DNA of 64,000 nucleotides, taken from NCBI GenBank assembly GCA_964630795.1, contig CAZVWF010000001.1, positions 1 to 64,000 of the forward strand. The letters run 5' to 3'. A program made the position numbers and the translations under genes. Under the pieces are notes generated by a model, which saw nothing but the letters and a program-made list of their open reading frames with translations, made no database searches and was not told the DNA's origin. Of this stretch, positions 17,003-24,213 are shown piece by piece; the first letter of the stretch is position 1, and each line of letters starts with the position of its first letter. Source of the stretch: SZUA-117 sp964630795. Its GTDB lineage: Bacteria > Pseudomonadota > Gammaproteobacteria > Steroidobacterales > Woeseiaceae.

Positions 17003-17556
17003 GAAGTACCGAGCTGTGACGAAAGCGCATCAGCGGCTGCACCAAGGTCGTCGAAAGTGTCAATATCGATGCCGCGGTCTGACAAGACCTTCCTGGTTCT
17101 GACGCCATTCCCTGTTAGAACCAGGATCGGCCGCGCGCCGACCGCCAGCGCGGCATCGATGTCGCGAACGGAATCGCCAATCACCGGCACATTGTCCAGT
17201 GGCACGCCATACCGGCGAGATAACTGATTCAGCAATCCGGGCTGGGGTTTTCGACAATCGCAACCCGCGTCAGGATGATGCGGGCAGTAAACAATATTGC
17301 CGATGTCTCCGCCGGCATCCCGGGCGGCGTCCACCATTTTGCGATGAATGGCATTGAGCGCGGTCACGTCGAAAAGCTTTCGGCCAATGCCCGACTGGTT
17401 TGTTGCGACCGCAACCTCGAAACCCGCACACGATAGCCTGCCTATCGCTGCCAGGCTTCCTGGAATAGGCGCCCATTCGTCAGGTGACTTGATGAACTCG
17501 TCGGAATCCTGGTTGATGACTCCATCGCGATCCAGGATGACAAGGCGGTTAGGCAC
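16999..17556 (-). CDS. gmhB: D-glycero-beta-D-manno-heptose-1,7-bisphosphate 7-phosphatase
   Basis: GmhB removes the 7-phosphate in ADP-heptose synthesis for the LPS inner core. The 185 residues show the HAD nucleophile motif DRDGVIN with Asp9 and Asp11, the thiol-rich zinc loop CPHHPDAGCDCRKP at about 91-104, and the HAD motif IV PVIGDSVRDIDAA. It sits 3 bases after glyS and its stop overlaps the plsC start. Zn ligands Cys-x-His ... Cys-x-Cys are all present, so it should be active. Confidence 0.93.
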   Translation of the reverse strand: MPNRLVILDRDGVINQDSDEFIKSPDEWAPIPGSLAAIGRLSCAGFEVAVATNQSGIGRKLFDVTALNAIHRKMVDAARDAGGDIGNIVYCPHHPDAGCDCRKPQPGLLNQLSRRYGVPLDNVPVIGDSVRDIDAALAVGARPILVLTGNGVRTRKVLSDRGIDIDTFDDLGAAADALSSQLGTS

Positions 17557-17559
17557 GAC

Positions 17560-19650
17560 CTAGTCCTGCGCGGGTGTCAGCCGGGAAATATCCGCAACGT
17601 CGAGGAAGAGCGCTCTTAGCTCGGTTAACAAGGCAAGGCGATTTTTTCTGACAGCTTCGTCGTCGACATTCACCATGACGTCGTCGAAAAAGGCATCAAC
17701 CGGCGTTCGTAACTCGGCGAGCCGGCGAAGCGAATCTGAATATCGTCGCTCATCGAGAAGCGGTGCAATATCGTTTTGCGCAGACTGCATGGCTTGATAC
17801 AGCACCTGCTCAGCGTCGTCTGAAAGCAGGTTTACCTCAAGGACGGCGTCGTCGTATTCTGCCTGGCGCAAAATATTCGCCGTACGCTTATTGGCCGCCG
17901 CCAGGCTGACCGCAGGCTCGAGCGTAATAAATTGGGCAACCGCCTGCAGGCGCGCCCGAAAATCGATTAGCGAGGATGGCTGACGTGCCCGAACAGCTTC
18001 AAACATGTCGGTGGTGTAGCCGGCTTCGCTGTCGACGAAATAGCTTCTCAGGCGGTCGACGATAAAGTCATAAAGCGCTTCACGCGCGCTGTCCTGGTTG
18101 TCGTCCGTTGCAGGCTGCTGTGCGACGGCCGCATCCACCGCGGCATTGAAGTCCAGGTCAAGCTCGCCCTCGATCAGGATCCGGATGACGCCCAGGGCGG
18201 CACGTCGCAACCCAAACGGATCGCGGTTGCCCGAGGGTTTTTTGCCCAGTACAAAGATGCCTGCGAGCGTGTCGAGCTTGTCGGCAATTGCAAGCATCTT
18301 GCCCGCCGTTGATGCCGGGAGGTCGTCGCCGGCGAATCGCGGCAGGTATTGTTCGCCAATAGCGGCCGACACGGCATCGGGCTCTCCGGACGCTGCCGCG
18401 TAGTAGGCACCCATCGTGCCCTGTAGCTCAGGAAACTCCCCGACCATGCCGGTCAGCAGGTCACACTTGGCGAGCAGGGCGGCCCGGTTGACTGCTTGTG
18501 AATCTTCGCCAACCTGTTCAGCGAACAATGTCGCCAGCGCGGCCATCCGCATGCTCTTGTCCTGCAGCGTACCGAGCCCTTTCTGGTAGACGACGCTCTT
18601 CAGGCCAGCCGTCTTTTCCTCGAGGCGCACTTGCTGGTCTGACTCCCAGAAAAACTTGGCATCCGCCAGGCGGGGACGAATGACGCGTTCATTTCCGTCG
18701 CGCACCTGGTCGGGATCCTTGCTCTCGAGATTAGCGAGTGTGATGAATGCGGGTTTGAGCGCACCTGTCTTGTCCGACACGGGAAAATAGCGCTGGTGAT
18801 TCATCAGGGTTGCTGTGATCACCTCATTCGGCAAGGACAGATAGTCTTCGTCAAAAGAGCCAGCCAGTGGCACTGGCCACTCGGTAAGCGCGGTGACCTC
18901 ATCAAAAAGATCTTCGGTTGCGACAGGTAAACCATCCAGTTTTTGCGCTTCTTCCTCTACACCGGCGACCACTCGCGCGCGTCGCTTGTCGAAGTTGGCA
19001 ATGACATAGCCTTCCTGCTCGAGCGAAGCTTCGTAATCGGCGACTGAATCAATCGTCAACTCCTCAGGTGCGTGGAAGCGATGGCCGCGCGTTGTGCGTC
19101 CGGCCGCGAGCCCAAGAACCGAGCCCTCGACAACGTCCTGGCCGTAGACCATGAGCAACCAGTGCACCGGTCGCACAAACTCATCGTCACGGTCCCCCCA
19201 GCGCATTCGCCGGGGAATTGGCAACGCGTCCAGTGCTGCCTGGACGATCTCCGGCAACAGTGCTCCGATCGGGCGCCCGGGTTCGGTGGCCTGGTAAGAA
19301 AGCCATTCGCCGGCGTCTGATTTCTCCCGGCCGAGCACTTCCAGTTCCACGCCACACTTTTTGGCAAATGCGAGCGCCGCCTTCGTGGGCTCGCCGTCGT
19401 CGTCAAACGCGATCTTTACCGGCGGACCTTTTTGTACGACGTCGCGGTCTTCCTGGCTCGCCTGCAAATCGCGCACGATGACGCCAAGACGACGCGGACT
19501 CGCATAAATGTCCGCGTGCTTCAATGACAGTCGCGCCTTTGCCAGTCCATCGGTTACACCGAGGGCGAATGACGAAGCGAGCTTCTGGAGTGCCTTTGGT
19601 GGCAGCTCTTCGGTACCCAGCTCGATCAGCAGGTCGTCGGTATTGCTCAT
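17560..19650 (-). CDS. glyS: Glycine--tRNA ligase beta subunit
   Basis: The 696-residue beta subunit of the alpha2beta2 bacterial glycyl-tRNA synthetase binds tRNA-Gly. The N-terminus LLIELGTEELPPKAL is the family signature. The central HD-like and B3/B4 regions follow, with the conserved FVRPVHWL and RYFPV, and the C-terminal anticodon-binding part ends in FFDDVMVN. The ATG overlaps the glyQ stop (ATGA), so the two subunits are translationally coupled, matching their equal stoichiometry. Confidence 0.97.
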   Translation of the reverse strand: MSNTDDLLIELGTEELPPKALQKLASSFALGVTDGLAKARLSLKHADIYASPRRLGVIVRDLQASQEDRDVVQKGPPVKIAFDDDGEPTKAALAFAKKCGVELEVLGREKSDAGEWLSYQATEPGRPIGALLPEIVQAALDALPIPRRMRWGDRDDEFVRPVHWLLMVYGQDVVEGSVLGLAAGRTTRGHRFHAPEELTIDSVADYEASLEQEGYVIANFDKRRARVVAGVEEEAQKLDGLPVATEDLFDEVTALTEWPVPLAGSFDEDYLSLPNEVITATLMNHQRYFPVSDKTGALKPAFITLANLESKDPDQVRDGNERVIRPRLADAKFFWESDQQVRLEEKTAGLKSVVYQKGLGTLQDKSMRMAALATLFAEQVGEDSQAVNRAALLAKCDLLTGMVGEFPELQGTMGAYYAAASGEPDAVSAAIGEQYLPRFAGDDLPASTAGKMLAIADKLDTLAGIFVLGKKPSGNRDPFGLRRAALGVIRILIEGELDLDFNAAVDAAVAQQPATDDNQDSAREALYDFIVDRLRSYFVDSEAGYTTDMFEAVRARQPSSLIDFRARLQAVAQFITLEPAVSLAAANKRTANILRQAEYDDAVLEVNLLSDDAEQVLYQAMQSAQNDIAPLLDERRYSDSLRRLAELRTPVDAFFDDVMVNVDDEAVRKNRLALLTELRALFLDVADISRLTPAQD

Positions 19651-20579
19651 TTGCCGCCCGCCTTTTCCTTAACGGATGCGACCATCGGGAAGCCCAGGGC
19701 CTCGCGGCTTGCGTAGTAGGTTTCAGCAACGCCCCGGGCAATCGTCCGGACACGGAGAATGTATCGTTGTCGTTCACTGACCGATATCGCCTGTCGTGCG
19801 TCGAGCAGGTTGAACGTGTGGGACGCGGTCAGCATTTGCTCATAGGCGGGTAACGCGAGGCCGGCCTCGATCAGGCGCTGGCTATCTTTTTCGGCCTGGT
19901 CGAAGGCAGCGAACAGGGCGTCGATGTCGGCCAGCTCGAAGTTGTACTTCGACTGTTCCGTCTCGTTCTGGTGGTAGACGTCCCGGTAGGTGATGCGTCC
20001 CAGCGGACCATCCGTCCACGTGATGTCGAAAATGCTTTCGACATCCTGCAGATACATGGCGAGGCGCTCCAGCCCATAAGTAATCTCGCCGGTTACCGGC
20101 CTACATTCCAGGCCGCCGACTTGCTGGAAGTAAGTGAACTGAGTGATCTCCATGCCGTTCAGCCAGACTTCCCAGCCTAGTCCCCAGGCACCCAGTGTGG
20201 GCGATTCCCAGTTGTCTTCAACAAAGCGAATGTCATGTACCAGGGGGTCTATACCAATGGCGCGCAGCGAATCGATGTACATCGCCTGGATGTCGTCCGG
20301 GGACGGCTTGATCACTACCTGGTACTGGTAGTAGTGCTGCAGTCGAAACGGGTTGTCGCCGTAACGGCCGTCTGTCGGTCGCCGGCTCGGCTGAACATAG
20401 GCGGCACTCCAGGGCTCGGGGCCCACGGCGCGCAGGAAGGTCGCCGGATGAAACGTGCCGGCACCCATTTCCATGTCATAGGGCTGGGCGACCACGCAGC
20501 CGCGCTCGGCCCAAAACTGCTGCAGCGTGAGAATCAGGTCCTGGAAGGTCTGTTTTTTCGCGGAATTGTCCTTAGCCAT
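19647..20579 (-). CDS. glyQ: Glycine--tRNA ligase alpha subunit
   Basis: The alpha subunit holds the class II catalytic core that makes glycyl-AMP. The start at 20579 (MAKDNSAKKQTFQDLIL) fits family N-termini; an open frame continues upstream but is not conserved in character. The 310 residues include FWAERGCVVAQPYDMEMGAGT, FLRAVGPEPW, and QYQVVIKPSP. A probable promoter with -10 TATACT lies about 60 bases upstream. It heads the glyQ-glyS-gmhB-plsC transcript. Confidence 0.96.
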   Translation of the reverse strand: MAKDNSAKKQTFQDLILTLQQFWAERGCVVAQPYDMEMGAGTFHPATFLRAVGPEPWSAAYVQPSRRPTDGRYGDNPFRLQHYYQYQVVIKPSPDDIQAMYIDSLRAIGIDPLVHDIRFVEDNWESPTLGAWGLGWEVWLNGMEITQFTYFQQVGGLECRPVTGEITYGLERLAMYLQDVESIFDITWTDGPLGRITYRDVYHQNETEQSKYNFELADIDALFAAFDQAEKDSQRLIEAGLALPAYEQMLTASHTFNLLDARQAISVSERQRYILRVRTIARGVAETYYASREALGFPMVASVKEKAGGK

Positions 20580-20639
20580 CAGTGAGTGCGCGATGCCGCG
20601 GGCTTGTCTAGAAAATGGGAACGGTTGCCAGAGGCGCGC

Positions 20640-20645
20640 AGTATA
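20640..20645 (-). promoter_or_regulatory. Probable -10 element of the glyQ promoter
   Basis: The minus strand reads TATACT here, one change from the TATAAT consensus, about 60 bases before the glyQ ATG. No good -35 is seen 16-18 bases upstream, so activation or an extended -10 would be needed. Confidence 0.4.
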
Positions 20646-20676
20646 ACCGTAACTCCCGAATTCTGTACGGTTTTTT
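20645..20676 (+). terminator. Terminator-like hairpin upstream of the glnA control region
   Basis: AACCGTA (20645-20651) pairs with TACGGTT (20666-20672), followed by more T residues to 20676. It would stop plus-strand transcription before it enters the glnA control region. No plus-strand gene precedes it, and it overlaps the glyQ -10, so it may be fortuitous. Confidence 0.35.
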
Positions 20677-20738
20677 GTCTGTCGGGCCCATGTCGACGGA
20701 GGATCTGTCGCGCAAAATTGGTGCGTTCGGAAACAAAT

Positions 20739-20755
20739 TGCACTATTATGGTGCG
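20739..20755. promoter_or_regulatory. NtrC-binding site 1 upstream of glnA
   Basis: TGCACTATTATGGTGCG matches the 17-base NtrC enhancer consensus TGCACC-N5-GGTGCA with 10 of 12 arm bases. Its centre is about 129 bases before the expected sigma-54 transcription start. Confidence 0.85.
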
Positions 20756-20769
20756 CCATATTCGCCGTC

Positions 20770-20786
20770 CGCACCATAGTGGTGCA
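20770..20786. promoter_or_regulatory. NtrC-binding site 2 upstream of glnA
   Basis: CGCACCATAGTGGTGCA matches the NtrC consensus at 11 of 12 arm bases. Its centre is 31 bases from that of site 1, so both lie on the same helix face, and about 98 bases before the expected start. This arrangement resembles the strong NtrC enhancer of E. coli glnAp2. Confidence 0.87.
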
Positions 20787-20849
20787 AACCGGATGGATCG
20801 GCCTGACTGAAAATCTTTTAATAACAATAACTTAACGAGTCTGGATGGT

Positions 20850-20865
20850 TGGCACACTTCATGCA
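20850..20865 (+). promoter_or_regulatory. Sigma-54 promoter of glnA
   Basis: TGGCACACTTCATGCA fits the RpoN consensus TGGCAC-N5-TTGCA with a single change in the -12 half. The essential GG (20851-20852) and GC (20863-20864) are separated by exactly 10 bases. Transcription would begin near 20876, about 90 bases before the glnA ATG. Confidence 0.85.
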
Positions 20866-20964
20866 TTTAGGAAATCATCAGGGACGCAACGGTCGGTCAC
20901 GATATTGGCAGGCTTCCCGCGACGTCCTATTTAAATTTTGCATCACCAACCGGAGGAAAAACGC

Positions 20965-22374
20965 ATGAGCGCCGCTGATGTGATCAGCCTGATCAAAGAA
21001 AAAGACGTCAAGTTCGTGGACTTTCGATTCACGGATACCAAGGGCAAGGAATTACACGTGTCCGCGCCTGCCCACGCAATCGATGAAGACGTGTTTGAGG
21101 AGGGCATGATGTTCGACGGCTCGTCGGTTGCCGGCTGGAAAGGCATCAACGAGTCGGACATGATCCTGATGCCGGACCCCGGGTCAGCGGTGATGGATCT
21201 CTTCACGGACGACGCAACACTCAATCTTCGTTGCGATGTCATCGAGCCTGCCACCATGCAGGGCTATGAACGTTGTCCCCGGTCGCTCGCCGCACGAGCC
21301 GAGGCCTACATGCGCTCGACCGGTATTGCCGATGCGGCATTCTTCGGCCCGGAAAATGAATTCTTTGTCTTCGATGACGTGCGTTGGGACGATAACATGC
21401 AGGGCGCGTTTTATTCGGTGGATTCCTCGGCGGGTGCATGGAACAAGAGCCGCAGTTACGAGGATGCCAACACAGGTCACCGTCCGTCCGTCAAAGGTGG
21501 CTACTTTTCGGTCCCGCCTGTCGACGCCTTGCACGACATTCGCTCGGCAATGTGCCTGGCACTCGAAGAGATGGGGCTTACAACCGAGATTCATCACCAC
21601 GAAGTAGGCACCGCCGGGCAGTGCGAAATCGGCGTGAAGTTCAATACGCTCGTAAGAAAAGCCGACGAGGTCCAGATTCTCAAGTCGATCGTCCACAATG
21701 TCGCGCACAGCTACGGCAAGACCGCAACTTTCATGCCCAAGCCGCTGGTGAATGACAACGGTAATGGCATGCACGTCCACATGTCGTTGTGGAAGGAAGG
21801 CGACAATCTGTTTTCGGGTGACGGCTATGGCGGGCTGTCAGAAACGGCGCTCTATTACATCGGCGGCATCATCAAACATGCCAGGGCGCTCAATGCATTA
21901 ACCAATGCATCGACCAACAGTTACAAGCGCCTGGTTCCGGGCTTCGAGGCACCGACCATCCTTGCCTACTCGGCGCGAAACCGTTCGGCGTCGATTCGTA
22001 TTCCGTATGTTTCCAATCCAAAGGGCAGGCGCGTCGAAGTTCGCTTCCCGGACTCAATGGCCAATCCTTACTTCGCATTTTCGGCGATGATGATGGCGGG
22101 AATCGACGGTATCCAAAACCAGATTCACCCGGGCGATGCGATGGACAAGGATCTTTACGACCTGCCACCGGAAGAAGAGAAAAACCTCAAACAAGTGGCG
22201 TTCTCACTGGACGAGGCGCTTGAGGCACTCGACGGCGATCGTGGATTTCTCAAGGCGGGCGACGTTTTCAGTGACGACCTGATTGATGCCTACCTGGAAC
22301 TCAAGGGTGAAAACGTCACGCGGCTTCGAATGACGACCCACCCGGTCGAGTTCGATATGTACTACAGCCTGTAA
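20965..22374 (+). CDS. glnA: Glutamine synthetase, type I (GSI-beta)
   Basis: GlnA makes glutamine from glutamate, ammonia and ATP and is the main ammonium-assimilation enzyme. The ATG at 20965 has GGAGGA 7 bases upstream. The length of 469 residues equals that of E. coli GlnA. Seen are the latch region DVISLIKEKDVKFVD, MFDGSSVAGWKGI, the ammonia/glutamate site GPENEFFVFD and EVGTAGQCEIG, the ATP-binding KPLVNDNGNGMH, and NRSASIRIP. Tyr398 in DLYDLPPE is the expected adenylylation site, so GlnE/GlnB control is likely. Transcription is under sigma-54 and NtrC (see sites upstream); ntrB and ntrC lie downstream. Confidence 0.98.
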   Translation: MSAADVISLIKEKDVKFVDFRFTDTKGKELHVSAPAHAIDEDVFEEGMMFDGSSVAGWKGINESDMILMPDPGSAVMDLFTDDATLNLRCDVIEPATMQGYERCPRSLAARAEAYMRSTGIADAAFFGPENEFFVFDDVRWDDNMQGAFYSVDSSAGAWNKSRSYEDANTGHRPSVKGGYFSVPPVDALHDIRSAMCLALEEMGLTTEIHHHEVGTAGQCEIGVKFNTLVRKADEVQILKSIVHNVAHSYGKTATFMPKPLVNDNGNGMHVHMSLWKEGDNLFSGDGYGGLSETALYYIGGIIKHARALNALTNASTNSYKRLVPGFEAPTILAYSARNRSASIRIPYVSNPKGRRVEVRFPDSMANPYFAFSAMMMAGIDGIQNQIHPGDAMDKDLYDLPPEEEKNLKQVAFSLDEALEALDGDRGFLKAGDVFSDDLIDAYLELKGENVTRLRMTTHPVEFDMYYSL

Positions 22375-22417
22375 GCCACACCGGTGGTCCGCAAGTCGTT
22401 GATTGAACGAAATCAGG

Positions 22418-22533
22418 GCTCACCCGGCTTTCCGACCGGTGAGCGCAAAACGGCTCGTTAGCGAGCTTGCCGGCGGAAACGCCGGTATTTGGCGCAAAAC
22501 AGTGACAAGGCGGCACTTGCCGCCCGGTCACTG
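22418..22533 (+). other. Array of four hairpins between glnA and the DUF4124 gene
   Basis: The 193-base gap after glnA holds four consecutive inverted repeats: GCTCACCCGG/CCGGTGAGC (22418-22444), GCTCG-TTAG-CGAGC (22453-22466), CCGGCG-GAAA-CGCCGG (22470-22485, a GNRA tetraloop), and a long hairpin (22500-22533) with CAGTGAC/GTCACTG outside GGCGGCA/TGCCGCC. None has a downstream T-tract on the plus strand, so these are not typical terminators; they may stabilise the glnA 3' end or be processed to an RNA. Confidence 0.5.
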
Positions 22534-22567
22534 GTCAAAATCAAAGAAGCACTGATATGCTAACCCT

Positions 22568-23101
22568 ATGCTTATGCGGACATTTATTACACTTGTTGCA
22601 GCGCTCGCTGCCGGCACGGCGCTGGCGCAGGCTTACAAGTGGGTGGACGAAAACGGGGTGGTTCACTACTCCGATATCCCGGTGGAAGGGGCCGTGCAGA
22701 TTCAGCTCCCCGCAGATGGCCGCCGTCCACAGCGACCCGCCTATGCGCCCCCGCTGCAACCTGAGGTCGACAGTTCGGCTGAAGCGGAACAGCCGCAGGC
22801 TGTCTTCAATTACAACAGCATCGAAATCGTTGCACCTGCACCGGAAGAAACGCTGTGGAACATAGAGGGCGTACTGAACGTCACGTTACTGGTAACCCCG
22901 GCGCTGCGACCCGAGGACCGGGTTCGGGTCTACTTCGACGGCGTGGAACAGATGGTCACCGGCACGAACTTCCAGATTCAGGAAGTGTATCGGGGTGTCC
23001 ACAACATCCAGGCGGAAATCATCGACTCAACGGGTCGATTGATGGCCCGGAGTCTGCCGAACCGGTTTTACGTGCAGCAGAATTCGATCGCCCTCAAGTA
23101 G
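22568..23101 (+). CDS. DUF4124 domain-containing exported protein
   Basis: A 177-residue exported protein: signal peptide MRTFITLVAALAAGTALAQ, followed directly by the DUF4124 signature YKWVDENGVVHYSD. The central part is proline-rich (about residues 55-75) and the C-terminal half (about 95-170) looks like a beta-rich domain with VYFDGVEQMVTGTNFQI and VHNIQAEIIDSTGRLMARS, similar to penicillin-binding-protein-like or immunoglobulin-type folds. ATGs at 22568 and 22574 are both possible. It is inserted between glnA and ntrB, an arrangement also seen in other proteobacteria, but its function is not known. Confidence 0.88.
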   Translation: MLMRTFITLVAALAAGTALAQAYKWVDENGVVHYSDIPVEGAVQIQLPADGRRPQRPAYAPPLQPEVDSSAEAEQPQAVFNYNSIEIVAPAPEETLWNIEGVLNVTLLVTPALRPEDRVRVYFDGVEQMVTGTNFQIQEVYRGVHNIQAEIIDSTGRLMARSLPNRFYVQQNSIALK

Positions 23102-24213
23102 ACGATACACCCGGGAAATCACGCAAACGAAATCCGGACGGCACCAACCCGCCGCCATCGGCAATTGTCGATCAGCTCAATACCGCCGTCATCGTTGTCG
23201 GCGAGAGCCTGCTTATTCAATGGCTGAATTCAGCGGCCGAGAACCTGCTGGGTATAAGCCAGGCGCGCGCCGCAGAGCAGTCGTTCCTGAAACTCATCGG
23301 TGACGATGATGATATGCATGACATCCTGCATCGGGTGCTCGACACCAGCGCGACCTACGCCAATGAAATGCGCTTGCCGCCGACCGAAGTGCATCCGGAG
23401 GAACGCCTCGTCGATTGCCGTGTGTCCGCGGTAGATAACGCTGACCATCATCGCGCCCTGCTGATCGAGATGTCGGACATGACGCGTCGATCGAGGATCA
23501 GTCGTGAAAACGCGTTACTGATACAGCACGGCACCGGCCGACAGATGGTTCGACAGCTCGCGCACGAAATCAAAAATCCGCTCGGCGGACTGAGGGGCGC
23601 CGCACAACTCCTGGAGCGTCAACTCGATAGCGACGACCTGAAAGAGTACACAGCGGTCATCATCAGCGAGGCTGACAGACTCGCAGCACTCGTCGACACG
23701 TTGCTGGGCCCGGGCGGGCCACTGAACAAGCAGCTCCTCAATCTGCATGAGCTCATCGAATACGTTTTGCGCCTCGTCGAGGCTGAGCTCGGCGATTCCA
23801 TACGGGTGCACCGCGACTACGATCCCGGCCTGCCGGATATCGAACTGGATCGTGACCGGCTTGTGCAGGCTTTACTCAACCTGGTGCGCAATGCGATCGC
23901 CGCACTGGCCGGCCAGGGACGACTGACGTTACGAACCCGCGCGATCATGAACTTTACGATCGGCGACACCCGCCACCCGGTCGTCGTCAGTATCGAAATC
24001 GAAGATGACGGTCCCGGCATCGAACCGGAATTGCAGGACTCGGTGTTTTATCCGTTGGTCACCAGCAAACCCGAAGGTACCGGGTTGGGCTTGCCGGCTG
24101 CGCAGGAACTGATCAGTCGTCACGGCGGCCTGATCGAGTTTGAAAGCCGCCCCGGGCGTACGGTTTTCCAGGTGCATATTCCACTGCAGAGCGAGGATCC
24201 AGGCAGTGACTGA
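22855..24213 (+). CDS. glnL: Nitrogen regulation sensor histidine kinase NtrB (start uncertain)
   Basis: NtrB (GlnL) phosphorylates or dephosphorylates NtrC according to PII. The conserved protein begins near 23145-23164, where IVDQLNTAVIVVG lines up with the E. coli PAS domain; from there the length (about 350) equals E. coli NtrB. The only ATG, GTG or TTG in frame ahead of the PAS domain is a GTG at 22855, used for the coordinates here, but its first 80 residues lie over the real DUF4124 gene and look like a shadow. The true start is therefore unresolved (an ATT at 23164 is one option). Domains: PAS, H-box QLAHEIKNPLGGLRG, N-box NLVRNAIAAL, G1 DDGPGI, G2 GTGLGLPAAQ. Its stop overlaps the ntrC GTG. 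Confidence 0.85.
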   Translation: MEHRGRTERHVTGNPGAATRGPGSGLLRRRGTDGHRHELPDSGSVSGCPQHPGGNHRLNGSIDGPESAEPVLRAAEFDRPQVDDTPGKSRKRNPDGTNPPPSAIVDQLNTAVIVVGESLLIQWLNSAAENLLGISQARAAEQSFLKLIGDDDDMHDILHRVLDTSATYANEMRLPPTEVHPEERLVDCRVSAVDNADHHRALLIEMSDMTRRSRISRENALLIQHGTGRQMVRQLAHEIKNPLGGLRGAAQLLERQLDSDDLKEYTAVIISEADRLAALVDTLLGPGGPLNKQLLNLHELIEYVLRLVEAELGDSIRVHRDYDPGLPDIELDRDRLVQALLNLVRNAIAALAGQGRLTLRTRAIMNFTIGDTRHPVVVSIEIEDDGPGIEPELQDSVFYPLVTSKPEGTGLGLPAAQELISRHGGLIEFESRPGRTVFQVHIPLQSEDPGSD

